Shown: one piece after another, positions 9,539 through 18,289 of the stretch
Numbering within the stretch: position 1 is the stretch's first letter
How the letters are laid out: each line of letters begins with the position of its first letter
NCBI RefSeq assembly: GCF_001297065.1
Contig: NZ_LHOX01000021.1
Span: 62,001-126,000 of the forward strand
Reading direction: 5' to 3'
DNA: 64,000 nt
Origin: Enterococcus sp. RIT-PI-f
GTDB taxonomy: Bacteria > Bacillota > Bacilli > Lactobacillales > Enterococcaceae
Made by a program: the position numbers and the translations under genes
Notes under the pieces: model-generated
Seen by the model: the letters and a program-made list of their open reading frames with translations, nothing else
Database searches by the model: none
Told to the model about the DNA's origin: nothing

Positions 9539-10189
9539 CTATTTTGCCAGTAGCTCGTCAATGTTCAACTCTGTCAGTTTTTCGACAATGACATCAGCCC
9601 CATGAAGCGCTTCTCCGGAATACACACCCACCGCATACATGCCTGCAGCTTTAATGCCATCAATACCCGCTTGTGCATCTTCAAAACCAATTGCTTCAGC
9701 AGGTTCGATACCTAATGCAAGTGCTGCTTGAACAAAGATCTCAGGATCTGGCTTGCCTTTTTTTAATGTGGCTGGATCAACGATCGTAGCGAAGTCAGAC
9801 ATCACCCCTAATTTATCAAGAATAAAGGGCGCATTTTTTGATGCCGAAGCAATGGCACAAGGAATATTTTTTTCTTTCGCTTGCGCTAAGAATTCTTTGA
9901 CACCTGGCAATAGATCGTCAGGGGTTAAACTTTGCAGCAATTGGACATATTGGGTGTTTTTCTTCGTGGCTAATGCTTCTTTTTCAATTTCAGTATACGC
10001 ATCATTTTTGTTGCCTAAAGAGAGGATACGTTCTAATGAATCCATACGACTGATTCCTTTTAATTGTTCGTTGAATTTCAAGTCGATCTCAATACCAATC
10101 TCTGCACCCAGTTCTTTCCATGCAATATAGTGATATTTAGCGGTATCGGTAATTACGCCATCTAAATCAAATACAAAACCTTTTTTCAT
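9539..10189 (-). CDS. pgmB: Beta-phosphoglucomutase
   Basis: This HAD-superfamily enzyme converts beta-glucose 1-phosphate to glucose 6-phosphate. The nucleophile motif FDLDGVITDT is at the N-terminus, followed by a cap domain and the C-terminal motifs CAIASASKNA and GFEDAQAGIDG. It completes the phosphorolytic route: the upstream GH65 enzyme releases beta-glucose 1-phosphate from trehalose 6-phosphate. I use the ATG at 10189 (AGGAG 8 bases upstream); an ATG one codon earlier at 10192 and a GTG at 10198 are also in frame. The ribosome site overlaps the stop of the upstream gene, so translation is coupled. Length (216 residues) is normal. Confidence 0.92.
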   Translation of the reverse strand: MKKGFVFDLDGVITDTAKYHYIAWKELGAEIGIEIDLKFNEQLKGISRMDSLERILSLGNKNDAYTEIEKEALATKKNTQYVQLLQSLTPDDLLPGVKEFLAQAKEKNIPCAIASASKNAPFILDKLGVMSDFATIVDPATLKKGKPDPEIFVQAALALGIEPAEAIGFEDAQAGIDGIKAAGMYAVGVYSGEALHGADVIVEKLTELNIDELLAK

Positions 10190-10200
10190 CATGAACACTC

Positions 10201-12825
10201 CTAATAAGTAATTGTTTGTGGCTCTTGAGGGGACAACTGATACTCTTTGCCTTTAACTAAGATCGTTTCCGGTTGATCCACTGTTATCGTCAATGTTTCA
10301 TGTGTAACATTGATTTGGTAATGCACACCGCGGATGTGCAATGAGAAGGCCAGTGATGCCCAAGCTTTCGGCAAGTTTGGTGCAATTTGAACAAGTCGTT
10401 CTCTAAGATCAATTCCCGCAAAAGTCGTTAATGGAATAAACAATGTTGCAGCCATCACGCCAGCGTGGATACCTTCTGCGGTCGTTCCACCTTGGATATC
10501 ACGATAGTCGGAAGATAACGCTTCTTGATACAACGACCATGCCAACTCTTGGTCATCAACCATAGCCGCTAGTTGCGCATGAACGATGCGGGACAGTGTT
10601 GATCCATGAGAGGTCCGTTGTAGATAATAGTTGAGATTTTTTTCGACATAGTCACTTGGCAGTTCATAATCCAAATCAGTCAAAATTTGATTGACTTGCT
10701 GCTTGGAGAAGTTATAGAAAATCATTAAACTATCTGCTTGTTTGGCTACTTTATAAGAATCAGCACTTTTGCCTTCAGCATTTAAAATGCGATCCATTCG
10801 GTAAATATTGCCATAGGTTTTTTTGTAATGATCCCAGTCTAAATCTTCTAATTGGAAGTAGCCTTCGAATTGGGCAATGATTCCATCTGCATCGATTTCT
10901 AAACCTAATTTTGTCCGAATGTCGGCCATTGTATTTAGGTCAGCAGGAGTCAACTCTGTTTTTTGCAGAATACCTGTAAAGATGTCTGTATCGATTTCAG
11001 CTTGTAAATGATCGATCTCTTCAAACAACCATACCACCATCATATTGGTATAAGCATTGTTTTTCAAGCCACCAATTTCACTGTTGGGATAGTTTTCATG
11101 GAATTCATCTGGTCCCATCACCTTATCGATAAAGTAGCGTTGTGCTTCCTGATCCCAGGTTGCTGCACTTTGCCAAAAGTGGGCGATTTCCAGCATCAGT
11201 TCTAAACCGTAGTCCGCCATAAACTGTTTATCTTTGGTATTGTGCCAATATTGCCAAACGTTATAAGCGATAGCTAATGAAACATGGCGCTGTAGGCGGC
11301 TGTGATCTTCCTTCCATTCACCACTAATCGGATTCAGGTGCAGTTCTTGAGATTGCTCACTGCCATCTAATCCGGATTGCCATGGGAACATCGCACCTTG
11401 ATAGCCGGCTTTTTTGGCATCCGTTTTGGCTGCTGCTAGGCGACGATAGCGGTATCGCAAGATTTCTTTGGCAGTGTCTGGAAAATGAACGATATAGAAA
11501 GGCAGAATAAATAACTCATCCCAGAAAATATGACCGCGATAGGCTTCACCATGTAATCCCCGTGCTGTAATACTAGCATCAAGGGAGTCTTGGTAGGCAT
11601 TCGGTGAAGCAGATACCAAGACATGATACGTGTGCAGATTCAGCATTTTTTGCGACATCAAATCACCTGTGACTTCAATGGCCGCATCTTGCCACAATTG
11701 CGCCCATGCTTGTTGCGACTCTTGGTACATCACATCGAAGCGCGGAAGCGCCAATTGGCTCAATGGGCTAGCAGGTTGTTCCTCATTGGAACGATAGGCT
11801 GCTACAGTGACTGATTTTTCAAATTGATAGGTGTGTCCTTCTTCAACAGATAGCGGCAAGGACTGCTTCACACCAGTGGCAGTTACGTCAGAGGTTATCT
11901 CTGATAAAGAAGCCGAAGCAAATATTTCAGATGATTGAACAACTGTAATTTGAGAATTTGTGGTTTCTGCTACAAGCTGTGCTTTGGCTTCCTCAGCATC
12001 TGCAGAACGTACATGTAAGTGTTGATTGGTCAAACTACGGTAACGAGCTACGTTGTAATTGTAAACAGCACCGTCTGCTTCACTAACCAATATCACATCT
12101 CCTGAAAAATTCAGTGGTGTAAATGTGTAAACTAAACTATATTGATGAATATCTTTCATATTCGCGATTTTTTTCGTTTCGATCCGAACGCGTTTTTGCT
12201 GTTTGGTTTCAATTTCGGCCGTTGATTGGAATAACCCGGTACGTAGATCCAATGTTCGTTTGAAAGATACAATTTGATTGTGGGCAATATCGATCACTTC
12301 ATCATCGATCATGATATACATTTTTTGCAGATTAGGTGCATTCACAAAGTCTTCATTGCGAATGGTATGTCCTGCCACATCTGATTCTACTGTATTGTAA
12401 AGGCTGGCAATATATAAGCCAGGATAATTTTCTTCGCTGATTGACATTTCCGGTGTGGTTCCACGCAACCCAATAAAGCCATTTCCGACAGTTAGTAATG
12501 ATTCGACAGAATATTCATCTTTTCCAGGTGTATAGCCGTAATACTCCAATGTCCAAGGAATAGCAGCCTTTTTTTCATCAAATGCTTCCTTAGTTCCACA
12601 GACAAAAGGCTGATTTAATTTTTCAGTTAACCATTGGTCAAGCGAAAAGGTGCCTTCTTCATTGGTAAATACAATTGTTTCTGATATGACGCCACCGGTT
12701 TGTGTATCCTTTAAATAAGATGTCAGTTCGGTTACTCGTTCTGATAATGGTCCAGCAAAAGAGGTTGTTTCGCCATGGGCCTCTCGCAGCAACCACTGTT
12801 CATTGGACACTGTAATTATGTTCAC
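10201..12825 (-). CDS. trePP: GH65 phosphorylase, probable trehalose-6-phosphate phosphorylase
   Basis: This is an 874-residue glycoside hydrolase family 65 protein. Known lactococcal TrePP splits trehalose 6-phosphate with inorganic phosphate into glucose 6-phosphate and beta-glucose 1-phosphate. The GH65 core begins near residue 85 (TLEYYGYTPGKDEYSVESLL...), and the catalytic acid is probably Glu574 in GPDEFHENY. The start is the GTG at 12825, with AAAGGAGG 9 bases upstream; an earlier in-frame ATG (12858) would add 11 residues and lacks such a site. About 85 N-terminal residues precede the usual GH65 start, and the protein is roughly 100 residues longer than the lactococcal enzymes as I remember them. 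The specificity is inferred from TreR, PgmB and the trehalose PTS; maltose or kojibiose phosphorylase is less likely. Confidence 0.82.
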   Translation of the reverse strand: MNIITVSNEQWLLREAHGETTSFAGPLSERVTELTSYLKDTQTGGVISETIVFTNEEGTFSLDQWLTEKLNQPFVCGTKEAFDEKKAAIPWTLEYYGYTPGKDEYSVESLLTVGNGFIGLRGTTPEMSISEENYPGLYIASLYNTVESDVAGHTIRNEDFVNAPNLQKMYIMIDDEVIDIAHNQIVSFKRTLDLRTGLFQSTAEIETKQQKRVRIETKKIANMKDIHQYSLVYTFTPLNFSGDVILVSEADGAVYNYNVARYRSLTNQHLHVRSADAEEAKAQLVAETTNSQITVVQSSEIFASASLSEITSDVTATGVKQSLPLSVEEGHTYQFEKSVTVAAYRSNEEQPASPLSQLALPRFDVMYQESQQAWAQLWQDAAIEVTGDLMSQKMLNLHTYHVLVSASPNAYQDSLDASITARGLHGEAYRGHIFWDELFILPFYIVHFPDTAKEILRYRYRRLAAAKTDAKKAGYQGAMFPWQSGLDGSEQSQELHLNPISGEWKEDHSRLQRHVSLAIAYNVWQYWHNTKDKQFMADYGLELMLEIAHFWQSAATWDQEAQRYFIDKVMGPDEFHENYPNSEIGGLKNNAYTNMMVVWLFEEIDHLQAEIDTDIFTGILQKTELTPADLNTMADIRTKLGLEIDADGIIAQFEGYFQLEDLDWDHYKKTYGNIYRMDRILNAEGKSADSYKVAKQADSLMIFYNFSKQQVNQILTDLDYELPSDYVEKNLNYYLQRTSHGSTLSRIVHAQLAAMVDDQELAWSLYQEALSSDYRDIQGGTTAEGIHAGVMAATLFIPLTTFAGIDLRERLVQIAPNLPKAWASLAFSLHIRGVHYQINVTHETLTITVDQPETILVKGKEYQLSPQEPQTITY

Positions 12826-12846
12826 AGTAGATATCCTCCTTTTAAC

Positions 12847-12895
12847 TTGTCTATACATGCAAAATGATTATATCTTATTTTGTAAGCTTTTACAA
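12847..12895 (-). promoter_or_regulatory. trePP-pgmB-treR operon promoter with candidate operators
   Basis: On the minus strand, -35 TTGTAA (12895-12890), a 17-base spacer and -10 TATAAT (12872-12867) precede the phosphorylase. The palindrome TGTAAGCTTTTACA (12881-12894) overlaps the -35 and differs from a CcpA cre site only at the central G. TTGTCTATACATG (12847-12859), just downstream of the start point, resembles Bacillus TreR operators (TTGTATATACAA). Confidence 0.55.
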
Positions 12896-13067
12896 TTTAT
12901 CTTACTTGTTTTTTTATTTTTTTTAGCTGTCTTTTGAACAAATAAACATTCCGAAGTTATTATTTTATTGTAAAAAAACACTCTTTTAAACGCTGTCATA
13001 TAAGCTTTTTGCTAAAAATCAGAAAATGTTTTTAAATTATTCTTGATTTTAAATCTAAAAAAACAGC

Positions 13068-13142
13068 ATGAAACGCTTGCAAAATAATAAATATAAAGTT
13101 ATGATTATCACGAAATAAAAACATATATATACAAGTGTATAT
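13068..13142 (+). promoter_or_regulatory. treB promoter with cre-like site and TreR-like operator
   Basis: -35 TTGCAA (13077-13082), a 17-base spacer and -10 TATGAT (13100-13105) form the promoter. ATGAAACGCTTGCAA (13068-13082) overlaps the -35 and matches cre on the minus strand with one mismatch. The inverted repeat ATATACA-ag-TGTATAT (13127-13142), just downstream of the start point, shares TGTATA with the site before the phosphorylase gene. The rest of the 334-base divergent gap is AT-rich with no ORF. Confidence 0.6.
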
Positions 13143-13159
13143 GAAAGGGGTTTATTAGG

Positions 13160-15154
13160 ATGGGTAAGTATCATGATGATGCTGAAAAGCTGTTAACGTA
13201 TGTCGGCGGGAAAGAGAATATTGCGGCTGTCACACACTGTGCCACTCGGATGCGCTTTGTTTTGAATGATCAATCAAAAGCAGATGAAAAGGCGATCGAT
13301 GAGATTCCTAGCGTAAAAGGTATGTTTACGAATGCCGGACAATTTCAAGTAATTATTGGAAACGATGTTTCAACATTCTATAACGATTTTACAGATGTAT
13401 CTGGAATTGAAGGCGTTTCAAAAGAGCAAAGTAAATCGATTGCCAAAAATAATCAAAATATCGTTCAGCGTGCAATCGGGACATTAGCCGAAATTTTCAC
13501 ACCTTTATTACCAGCAATTATTGTTGGGGGGCTAATGCTTGGTCTACGAAACTTTCTAGAAGGTGTTCCTCTTGGTTTCTTAGATGGACAAACAATCACA
13601 CAAGCTTCCACATTTTGGAATGGGGTAAATGGATTTTTATGGCTACCTTGTGAAGCAATCTTCCACTTTTTACCAGTAGGGATTACTTGGAGTATTACCC
13701 GTAAAATGGGTACCACACAAATTCTTGGTATTGTTTTAGGGATTACATTAGTGTCACCGCAATTATTGAATGCTTATTCTGTGAGTTCTACAAGTGCCGC
13801 AGATATTCTTCAAAATTATACTTGGGACTTTGGCTTCTTTACAATTGATAAAATTGGGTACCAAGCACAAGTTATACCAGCGATGTTGGCCGGCTTCTTG
13901 TTGGTTTACCTTGAACGGTTTTTCCGTAAATGGATTCCAGAAGCAGTGTCAATGATTTTTGTACCACTCTTCTCATTGTTACCAACTATTTTAGCAGCTC
14001 ATATGATTTTAGGCCCTATTGGTTGGCAAATTGGCTCTGGTATTTCATGGGTCGTAAATGCAGGTTTGACTTCACCACTTAATTGGTTATTTGGTTTTGT
14101 TTTCGGCGGTTTGTATGCACCTTTGGTTATCACAGGGTTGCACCATACAACTTTGGCCATTGATACACAACTTGTCGCTGATTACGGCACAACAAACTTG
14201 TGGCCGATGATCATGCTTTCAAATATCGCACAAGGTACGGCAGTATTTGCGATTTGGTTTTTACACCGTGGCAACAAAAAAGAAGAGCAAGTGTCTCTGC
14301 CAGCAACGATTTCAGCATACATGGGTGTAACAGAACCAGCGATGTTCGGGATCAATCTTAAGTATGTTTATCCATTTGTTGCAGCAATGATTGGTTCAGC
14401 TTTCGGCGGTATGCTGATCACAGCAACCAATACTCGGGCGTTAGGCATTGGTGTCGGCGGACTGCCAGGATTCCTATCATTTAAGATTGAAAATTATCCG
14501 ATGGTCTTCTTATCAATGGCCTTAACGATCGTTCTGACGTTCGTCTTTACACTTATCTTAAGAAAAGTGAAGTTCCTCAATAAATTAGAACCAGATTTGG
14601 CTTTGGTTGAAGGTGAGAGCGATCCTGCAACAGGACCTGCGCCACAAGTATCTGACACGGCGGCAACAGCAGCAGCACCTGTAACAGCTGCAGGAACTAC
14701 GGAAACACTTTATGCGCCAGCGGATGGTCAAATGATTGCGATCACTGAAGTATCAGACCCCGTCTTTTCTCAAAAAATGATGGGTGATGGTTTTGCTGTC
14801 CAACCAATCAATGGGTTGATTTATGCGCCAGTAGCGGGAAAAATCTCCAGTATTTTTGAAACCAAACATGCGATTGGGATTCTTACACCTGGTGGCGCAG
14901 AAGTCTTGGTTCATATGGGATTAGATACAGTTGAATTAAAAGGTGCACCTTTTGAGATCACTGTGGCCGAAGGCGATACAGTCACACCAGAAACACAGAT
15001 TGCTGTGATGGATCTAGATGCAGTAACAGCAGCTGGCAAGAAGACTGATATATTAACGGTCATCACCAATGCAGAGAAGGTCGATCAACTTTCATTGGCA
15101 AAAACAGGAACGGTTAAAGCAAAAGATCAAATTGGTTCTGCGACATTGAACTAA
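13160..15154 (+). CDS. treB: PTS trehalose transporter EIIBCA
   Basis: This 664-residue fused permease imports trehalose and delivers trehalose 6-phosphate. The IIB domain (about 1-85) carries the phosphocysteine Cys27 in THCATRM. The IIC domain (about 105-470) is multispanning and closely follows the TreB pattern, including APLVITGLHHTT and GVTEPAMFGINLKYV. A Pro/Ala/Thr-rich linker precedes a C-terminal IIA-Glc-like domain (about 520-660), with the phospho-histidine at about His585 in LVHMGLDT. The fused IIA makes the transporter independent of a separate IIA. GAAAGGGG lies 9 bases before the ATG. It is divergent from the enzymes that use its product, across a shared control region. Confidence 0.92.
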   Translation: MGKYHDDAEKLLTYVGGKENIAAVTHCATRMRFVLNDQSKADEKAIDEIPSVKGMFTNAGQFQVIIGNDVSTFYNDFTDVSGIEGVSKEQSKSIAKNNQNIVQRAIGTLAEIFTPLLPAIIVGGLMLGLRNFLEGVPLGFLDGQTITQASTFWNGVNGFLWLPCEAIFHFLPVGITWSITRKMGTTQILGIVLGITLVSPQLLNAYSVSSTSAADILQNYTWDFGFFTIDKIGYQAQVIPAMLAGFLLVYLERFFRKWIPEAVSMIFVPLFSLLPTILAAHMILGPIGWQIGSGISWVVNAGLTSPLNWLFGFVFGGLYAPLVITGLHHTTLAIDTQLVADYGTTNLWPMIMLSNIAQGTAVFAIWFLHRGNKKEEQVSLPATISAYMGVTEPAMFGINLKYVYPFVAAMIGSAFGGMLITATNTRALGIGVGGLPGFLSFKIENYPMVFLSMALTIVLTFVFTLILRKVKFLNKLEPDLALVEGESDPATGPAPQVSDTAATAAAPVTAAGTTETLYAPADGQMIAITEVSDPVFSQKMMGDGFAVQPINGLIYAPVAGKISSIFETKHAIGILTPGGAEVLVHMGLDTVELKGAPFEITVAEGDTVTPETQIAVMDLDAVTAAGKKTDILTVITNAEKVDQLSLAKTGTVKAKDQIGSATLN

Positions 15155-15162
15155 AGGAACAA

Positions 15163-15210
15163 AAAAAATCGTCATTGGCTTCAGTACGAAGAAGCCAATG
15201 ACGATTTTTT
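15163..15210 (+). terminator. Bidirectional terminator between treB and the DHA2 pump
   Basis: AAATCGTCATTGGCTTC (15166-15182) and GAAGCCAATGACGATTT (15191-15207) form a perfect 17-bp stem with A- and T-runs on its two sides, suiting both converging genes. Confidence 0.9.
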
Positions 15211-16574
15211 TATTTTGTTTTAGGATCTGGTTGGGAGAAGTAGCGGACCATAAAGAAAAGAATAACCAATACCATCGCCCACAGCACAAACATGGCGATT
15301 TGGGAGCCAAGGATCGTTCCTTGCAGATACCCGGCATTGCGTTGTGACAGATTAATGATCGTTGCAACAATGGCGGTTGCAACCGCCCCTGAAAATTGTT
15401 GCAGCGTATTGAAAATCGCGTTGCCATCCGCATACAATTCGGGTGTTAATTTATTCAAGCCCGTCGTCATCATATTGCTATACGATAAGCCAATCCCAAT
15501 CATGTAAAATACATGCCCTGCGACCAATCCCCAAATGAATATGCTGCGTAATAAGAGCGCTAGAGCCAACCAGCCGATGACAATGAGCACCATTCCTAGT
15601 AAAATCGGTTTTTTAGGACCAACTTTATCCAGCAACCGACCTGCGATCGGTGCCAGTATTGCGCCAATGGCAGCCCCTGGCAACATGATCAAACCAGCAG
15701 TAAAGGCGTCTTTGCCTAAGACGATTTGGACGAAATTAGGTAAGACGAATGACACACCTAAAAGTAGAAATTGGCACACAAGAAAACCACCTAAAAAGAG
15801 TCGGAAACTTTGATTTTGCAAGACATCCAAACGAATCAAAGGATGAGGACCTTTGGCACGCTGCCAAAACAGTCCTAGGCCGATCAGACCTATAGCAAGT
15901 GGGACAAGACTAGCAATCGTTCCCAATTGGTTAAGGAAGAGTAAGAAACCACTAAAGAGCATCACGATCGCTAAGACACTGAGACTATCTAAATGACCAC
16001 TTCTTTGGACGGTGTTTTTTGGAATCGAGGATAGGCCAAGAAATAGCGAGATCAACAAAACTGGGATCAAAAATAAAAATATCGCATTCCAAGACCAGTG
16101 GGCTGTCAGTAATCCGCCATAAGTTGGTCCAATTGCAGGAGCGATCGAGGTCGTTAAGTTGCCTAACCCAATCGTTGCGCCTCGTTTTTCATAAGGAGAA
16201 TACGTCAAAATAATATGAAACATCAAGGGAAGTGCAATGCCGGTACTAGCACCTTGGAATAAACGGCCCAACAGTAAAATCGCAAATGTCGGCGATAAAA
16301 AATCAATCACCAAACCGGCTAGAAAGAACATATTGGCTGCCAAAAATAAGGTTCTTAATTGGAACCTCTTCAGAAGAAAAGTCGAAATAGGGACAATGAT
16401 CGAAATCACCAATAAATAAATCGTTGTGACCCACTGGACATCTGAAGTTGTGATCCCAAATTGTTGGATCAAGGTTGGAAAGGTGACATTCATCGCTGTC
16501 TCTATCAAAACACCTGCAAATGACATCAGTCCAGTCGCGAGGATAGCCCCCACGAGTTTTTTGTTATTTTCCAT
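15210..16574 (-). CDS. DHA2-family MFS drug efflux pump
   Basis: The 454-residue protein is a major facilitator with about 14 predicted membrane spans. The DHA2 motif C-like segment GPTYGGLLTAHWSWNAIFL is clear, and the N-terminus is of the LmrB/EmrB type. Such pumps exchange protons for lipophilic drugs or toxic compounds across the membrane. The ATG has AGAGGTG 6 bases upstream. Its long leader contains two hairpins, the second followed by seven T, so transcription is probably attenuated. The substrate cannot be told from sequence. Confidence 0.88.
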   Translation of the reverse strand: MENNKKLVGAILATGLMSFAGVLIETAMNVTFPTLIQQFGITTSDVQWVTTIYLLVISIIVPISTFLLKRFQLRTLFLAANMFFLAGLVIDFLSPTFAILLLGRLFQGASTGIALPLMFHIILTYSPYEKRGATIGLGNLTTSIAPAIGPTYGGLLTAHWSWNAIFLFLIPVLLISLFLGLSSIPKNTVQRSGHLDSLSVLAIVMLFSGFLLFLNQLGTIASLVPLAIGLIGLGLFWQRAKGPHPLIRLDVLQNQSFRLFLGGFLVCQFLLLGVSFVLPNFVQIVLGKDAFTAGLIMLPGAAIGAILAPIAGRLLDKVGPKKPILLGMVLIVIGWLALALLLRSIFIWGLVAGHVFYMIGIGLSYSNMMTTGLNKLTPELYADGNAIFNTLQQFSGAVATAIVATIINLSQRNAGYLQGTILGSQIAMFVLWAMVLVILFFMVRYFSQPDPKTK

Positions 16575-16594
16575 AAATTCACCTCTAAAAATTC

Positions 16595-16660
16595 GCAGAA
16601 AAAAAGACCGTTTCTATTTACATAGAAACCGCCTCTCTCTCGACAAGCGTCACCGCTTGT
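16595..16660 (-). promoter_or_regulatory. Leader with two hairpins, probable attenuator of the efflux pump
   Basis: Read on the minus strand, ACAAGCG-gtga-CGCTTGT (16660-16643) is followed by GTTTCTAT-gtaa-ATAGAAAC (16629-16610), then GGTC and seven T (16605 and downward). The second unit is an intrinsic-terminator shape lying between promoter and gene. A short GTG-started frame (VTLVEREAVSM) ends inside its loop but has no convincing ribosome site. Confidence 0.6.
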
Positions 16661-16686
16661 TATCTGTACGATTTAATCTATTAGCT

Positions 16687-16715
16687 ATTCTACTGATTAG
16701 GGGGAACTGTGTCAA
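16687..16715 (-). promoter_or_regulatory. Promoter of the DHA2 efflux gene
   Basis: On the minus strand, -35 TTGACA (16715-16710), a 17-base spacer and -10 TAGAAT (16692-16687) form a near-consensus promoter. This implies a leader of about 105 bases before the ATG at 16574. Confidence 0.8.
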
Positions 16716-16769
16716 GAGGTGTGCTTAAAAAGGTATGAAAACTTTTTTTGAAAATGTGAAAATTTTTAC

Positions 16770-16798
16770 TTACACGAAAATTTTAATTCTGCTAGAAT
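16770..16798 (+). promoter_or_regulatory. Promoter of the DUF2798 gene
   Basis: TTACAC (16770-16775), a 17-base spacer and TAGAAT (16793-16798) with an upstream TG make an extended -10 promoter, diverging from the efflux promoter. Confidence 0.6.
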
Positions 16799-16832
16799 GG
16801 TCGGGTAACACAAAAAGAAAGGAAGTTGTTTC

Positions 16833-17318
16833 ATGCCTATCAACAAAAAAGAAAGTTTGATTTATACCACCTTGATGTGTTTCTTTATGGTGTACTTTAT
16901 GAGTGTTTATAACCTAATGTTCCAAGTAGGTGTATCTCTAGAAGCATTCCAGCTAGCTTGGAATGAGTTGCCATTGGCACTTTGTATCGCATTCATTCTT
17001 GATTGGTTCATCGTATCAGGACCTGCAAAAGGTTTTGCTTTTAAATACTTGACCCCGGCCTCTGCAACTTGGAAGAAAATCGGGTTGATCTCTTCATTGA
17101 TGATCGCTGGGATGGTCTTCTTCATGTCATTGTTCGGTGCGATCATGCACGGCAATCCAGCACATTCGCTGATGATCAACTGGTTGATCAATATTGGTAA
17201 AAACGTGATCGTTGCTTTGCCATTACAGCTTTTTGTAGCAGGACCAATCATCCGTGGCATTTTCCGAGGCTTGTTCCCCATTGGTACAGTTCAAGAAATT
17301 CAAGCAATCAAAGAGTAG
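16833..17318 (+). CDS. DUF2798 membrane protein
   Basis: This 161-residue integral membrane protein has four hydrophobic segments arranged as two similar halves (LIYTTLMCFFMVYFMSVYN near residue 9 and KIGLISSLMIAGMVFFMSLF near residue 86). That is the pattern of tandem DUF2798 units. The function of the family is unknown. AAAGGAAG lies 8 bases before the ATG. It is monocistronic, with its own promoter and a hairpin terminator. The neighbouring divergent drug pump may or may not be functionally related. Confidence 0.75.
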   Translation: MPINKKESLIYTTLMCFFMVYFMSVYNLMFQVGVSLEAFQLAWNELPLALCIAFILDWFIVSGPAKGFAFKYLTPASATWKKIGLISSLMIAGMVFFMSLFGAIMHGNPAHSLMINWLINIGKNVIVALPLQLFVAGPIIRGIFRGLFPIGTVQEIQAIKE

Positions 17319-17394
17319 TCGAGCACATAGAGAGACGTGTACAAAGGGCGATCAAAAGTCGGTGTCGCGTTTTTATGTTGTTCAATGATACACA

Positions 17395-17425
17395 AAAAAA
17401 TCCATAGGATGGTATGGATTTTTTC
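17395..17425 (+). terminator. Terminator after the DUF2798 gene
   Basis: AAAAATCCATA and TATGGATTTTT form an 11-bp stem around the loop GGATGG, ending in a T-run. Confidence 0.75.
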
Positions 17426-17486
17426 GGTTACCCTATGAAATAGGATACAGGATGTATATTTATAGTAATACGTTGTATCTAAAAAG

Positions 17487-17530
17487 AAAAGTTCAATAAT
17501 TTCACTATTCTGTGAAATTATTGAACTTTT
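17487..17530 (-). terminator. Terminator of the PadR/HAAS operon
   Basis: A perfect 19-bp stem (17487-17505 with 17512-17530, loop TATTCT) begins six bases after the small membrane-protein gene on the minus strand, with four T ending the stem on either strand. Confidence 0.8.
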
Positions 17531-17535
17531 GCTCT

Positions 17536-17700
17536 TTATTCTGTATAGAAGTTCACCAATTGATACCAGTGCCGTTCATCTAATTGGTAAGATTGAACAG
17601 AAAAACCGCTCATGGCAAAACCGATAAATCCTACGATTAAACCCAGAAACATAAATGCCAAACTGACAGAGACTAGAAATTTTTTATTGATGGTAATCAT
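17536..17700 (-). CDS. Small single-span membrane protein, 54 residues
   Basis: This short gene follows the HAAS-domain gene directly: its ATG starts at 17700, one base after that stop codon, with GAAGG 8 bases upstream. It encodes 54 residues: a short basic N-terminus (MITINKK), one hydrophobic span of about 22 residues (FLVSVSLAFMFLGLIVGFIG) and a polar, aromatic tail ending WYQLVNFYTE. A long perfect terminator hairpin begins six bases after the stop, so it is the third gene of the padR operon. I recognise no family. The ribosome site, position and terminator make it a real gene; a role in a membrane or envelope response with the HAAS protein is inference. Confidence 0.78.
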   Translation of the reverse strand: MITINKKFLVSVSLAFMFLGLIVGFIGFAMSGFSVQSYQLDERHWYQLVNFYTE

Positions 17701-18288
17701 TTAAATGACCTTCTTTCTGTAGTTAGTCAATAATTGTCTTGGCCACAAGATACAGGCCATTGAAAGGCCTGAAAACAACTTGCTCATCCGATAAGTCGCT
17801 AATAGGCAGAGCAACCCAAAACCAAATAAGAAAAGGCCAACGCCGAGTTGTGAGAACAGGAGAAAGAGTCCGTCAGTGATCAATAAAGGACTTAAAACGA
17901 CACTGGCAATCCCACTTAATACACCTGTTATCCCTAGAATCCCAGTTGTAAAGGGTCCACACCATAAAACGAGCAATACGCTAAGCATCAGCAAGATAGC
18001 AGCCAACAACAAACTTCCCCACAACGGAAACCCTAATATCAGCAAGACATACAAAAAAGGATGAAAACGCCTTGGAATCTCAACTACGATCTCCTCTTCT
18101 GTATGCAACGCTTTGACGAGGTCCTTAGGTTTGCCCAATCGCGCCACCGCCTCTGCTTCTGACAAACCTTCTTCTATCAAATCTTCGATCATTTCATCAT
18201 AGTAGTCGATCAGCTGATGTATTTCCCTCGGCTTAGTCTTGTAAGATAACTCCGCTGCCAATTCTTTAATAAAGTCCACTCTCTCCAT
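17701..18288 (-). CDS. HAAS-domain (DUF1700) membrane protein
   Basis: The 195-residue protein has an N-terminal HAAS/DUF1700 domain (about residues 1-65), in which IDYYDEMIEDLIEEGLSEAEA and ARLGKPKDLVKAL are typical. About four to five membrane spans follow, and the C-terminus is basic. HAAS proteins are commonly encoded directly after PadR regulators and are thought to take part in membrane-linked signalling. Only one base separates its ATG from the padR stop, and the next small gene follows at once. The family assignment is good; no enzymatic role is evident. Confidence 0.83.
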   Translation of the reverse strand: MERVDFIKELAAELSYKTKPREIHQLIDYYDEMIEDLIEEGLSEAEAVARLGKPKDLVKALHTEEEIVVEIPRRFHPFLYVLLILGFPLWGSLLLAAILLMLSVLLVLWCGPFTTGILGITGVLSGIASVVLSPLLITDGLFLLFSQLGVGLFLFGFGLLCLLATYRMSKLFSGLSMACILWPRQLLTNYRKKVI

Positions 18289-18289
18289 T

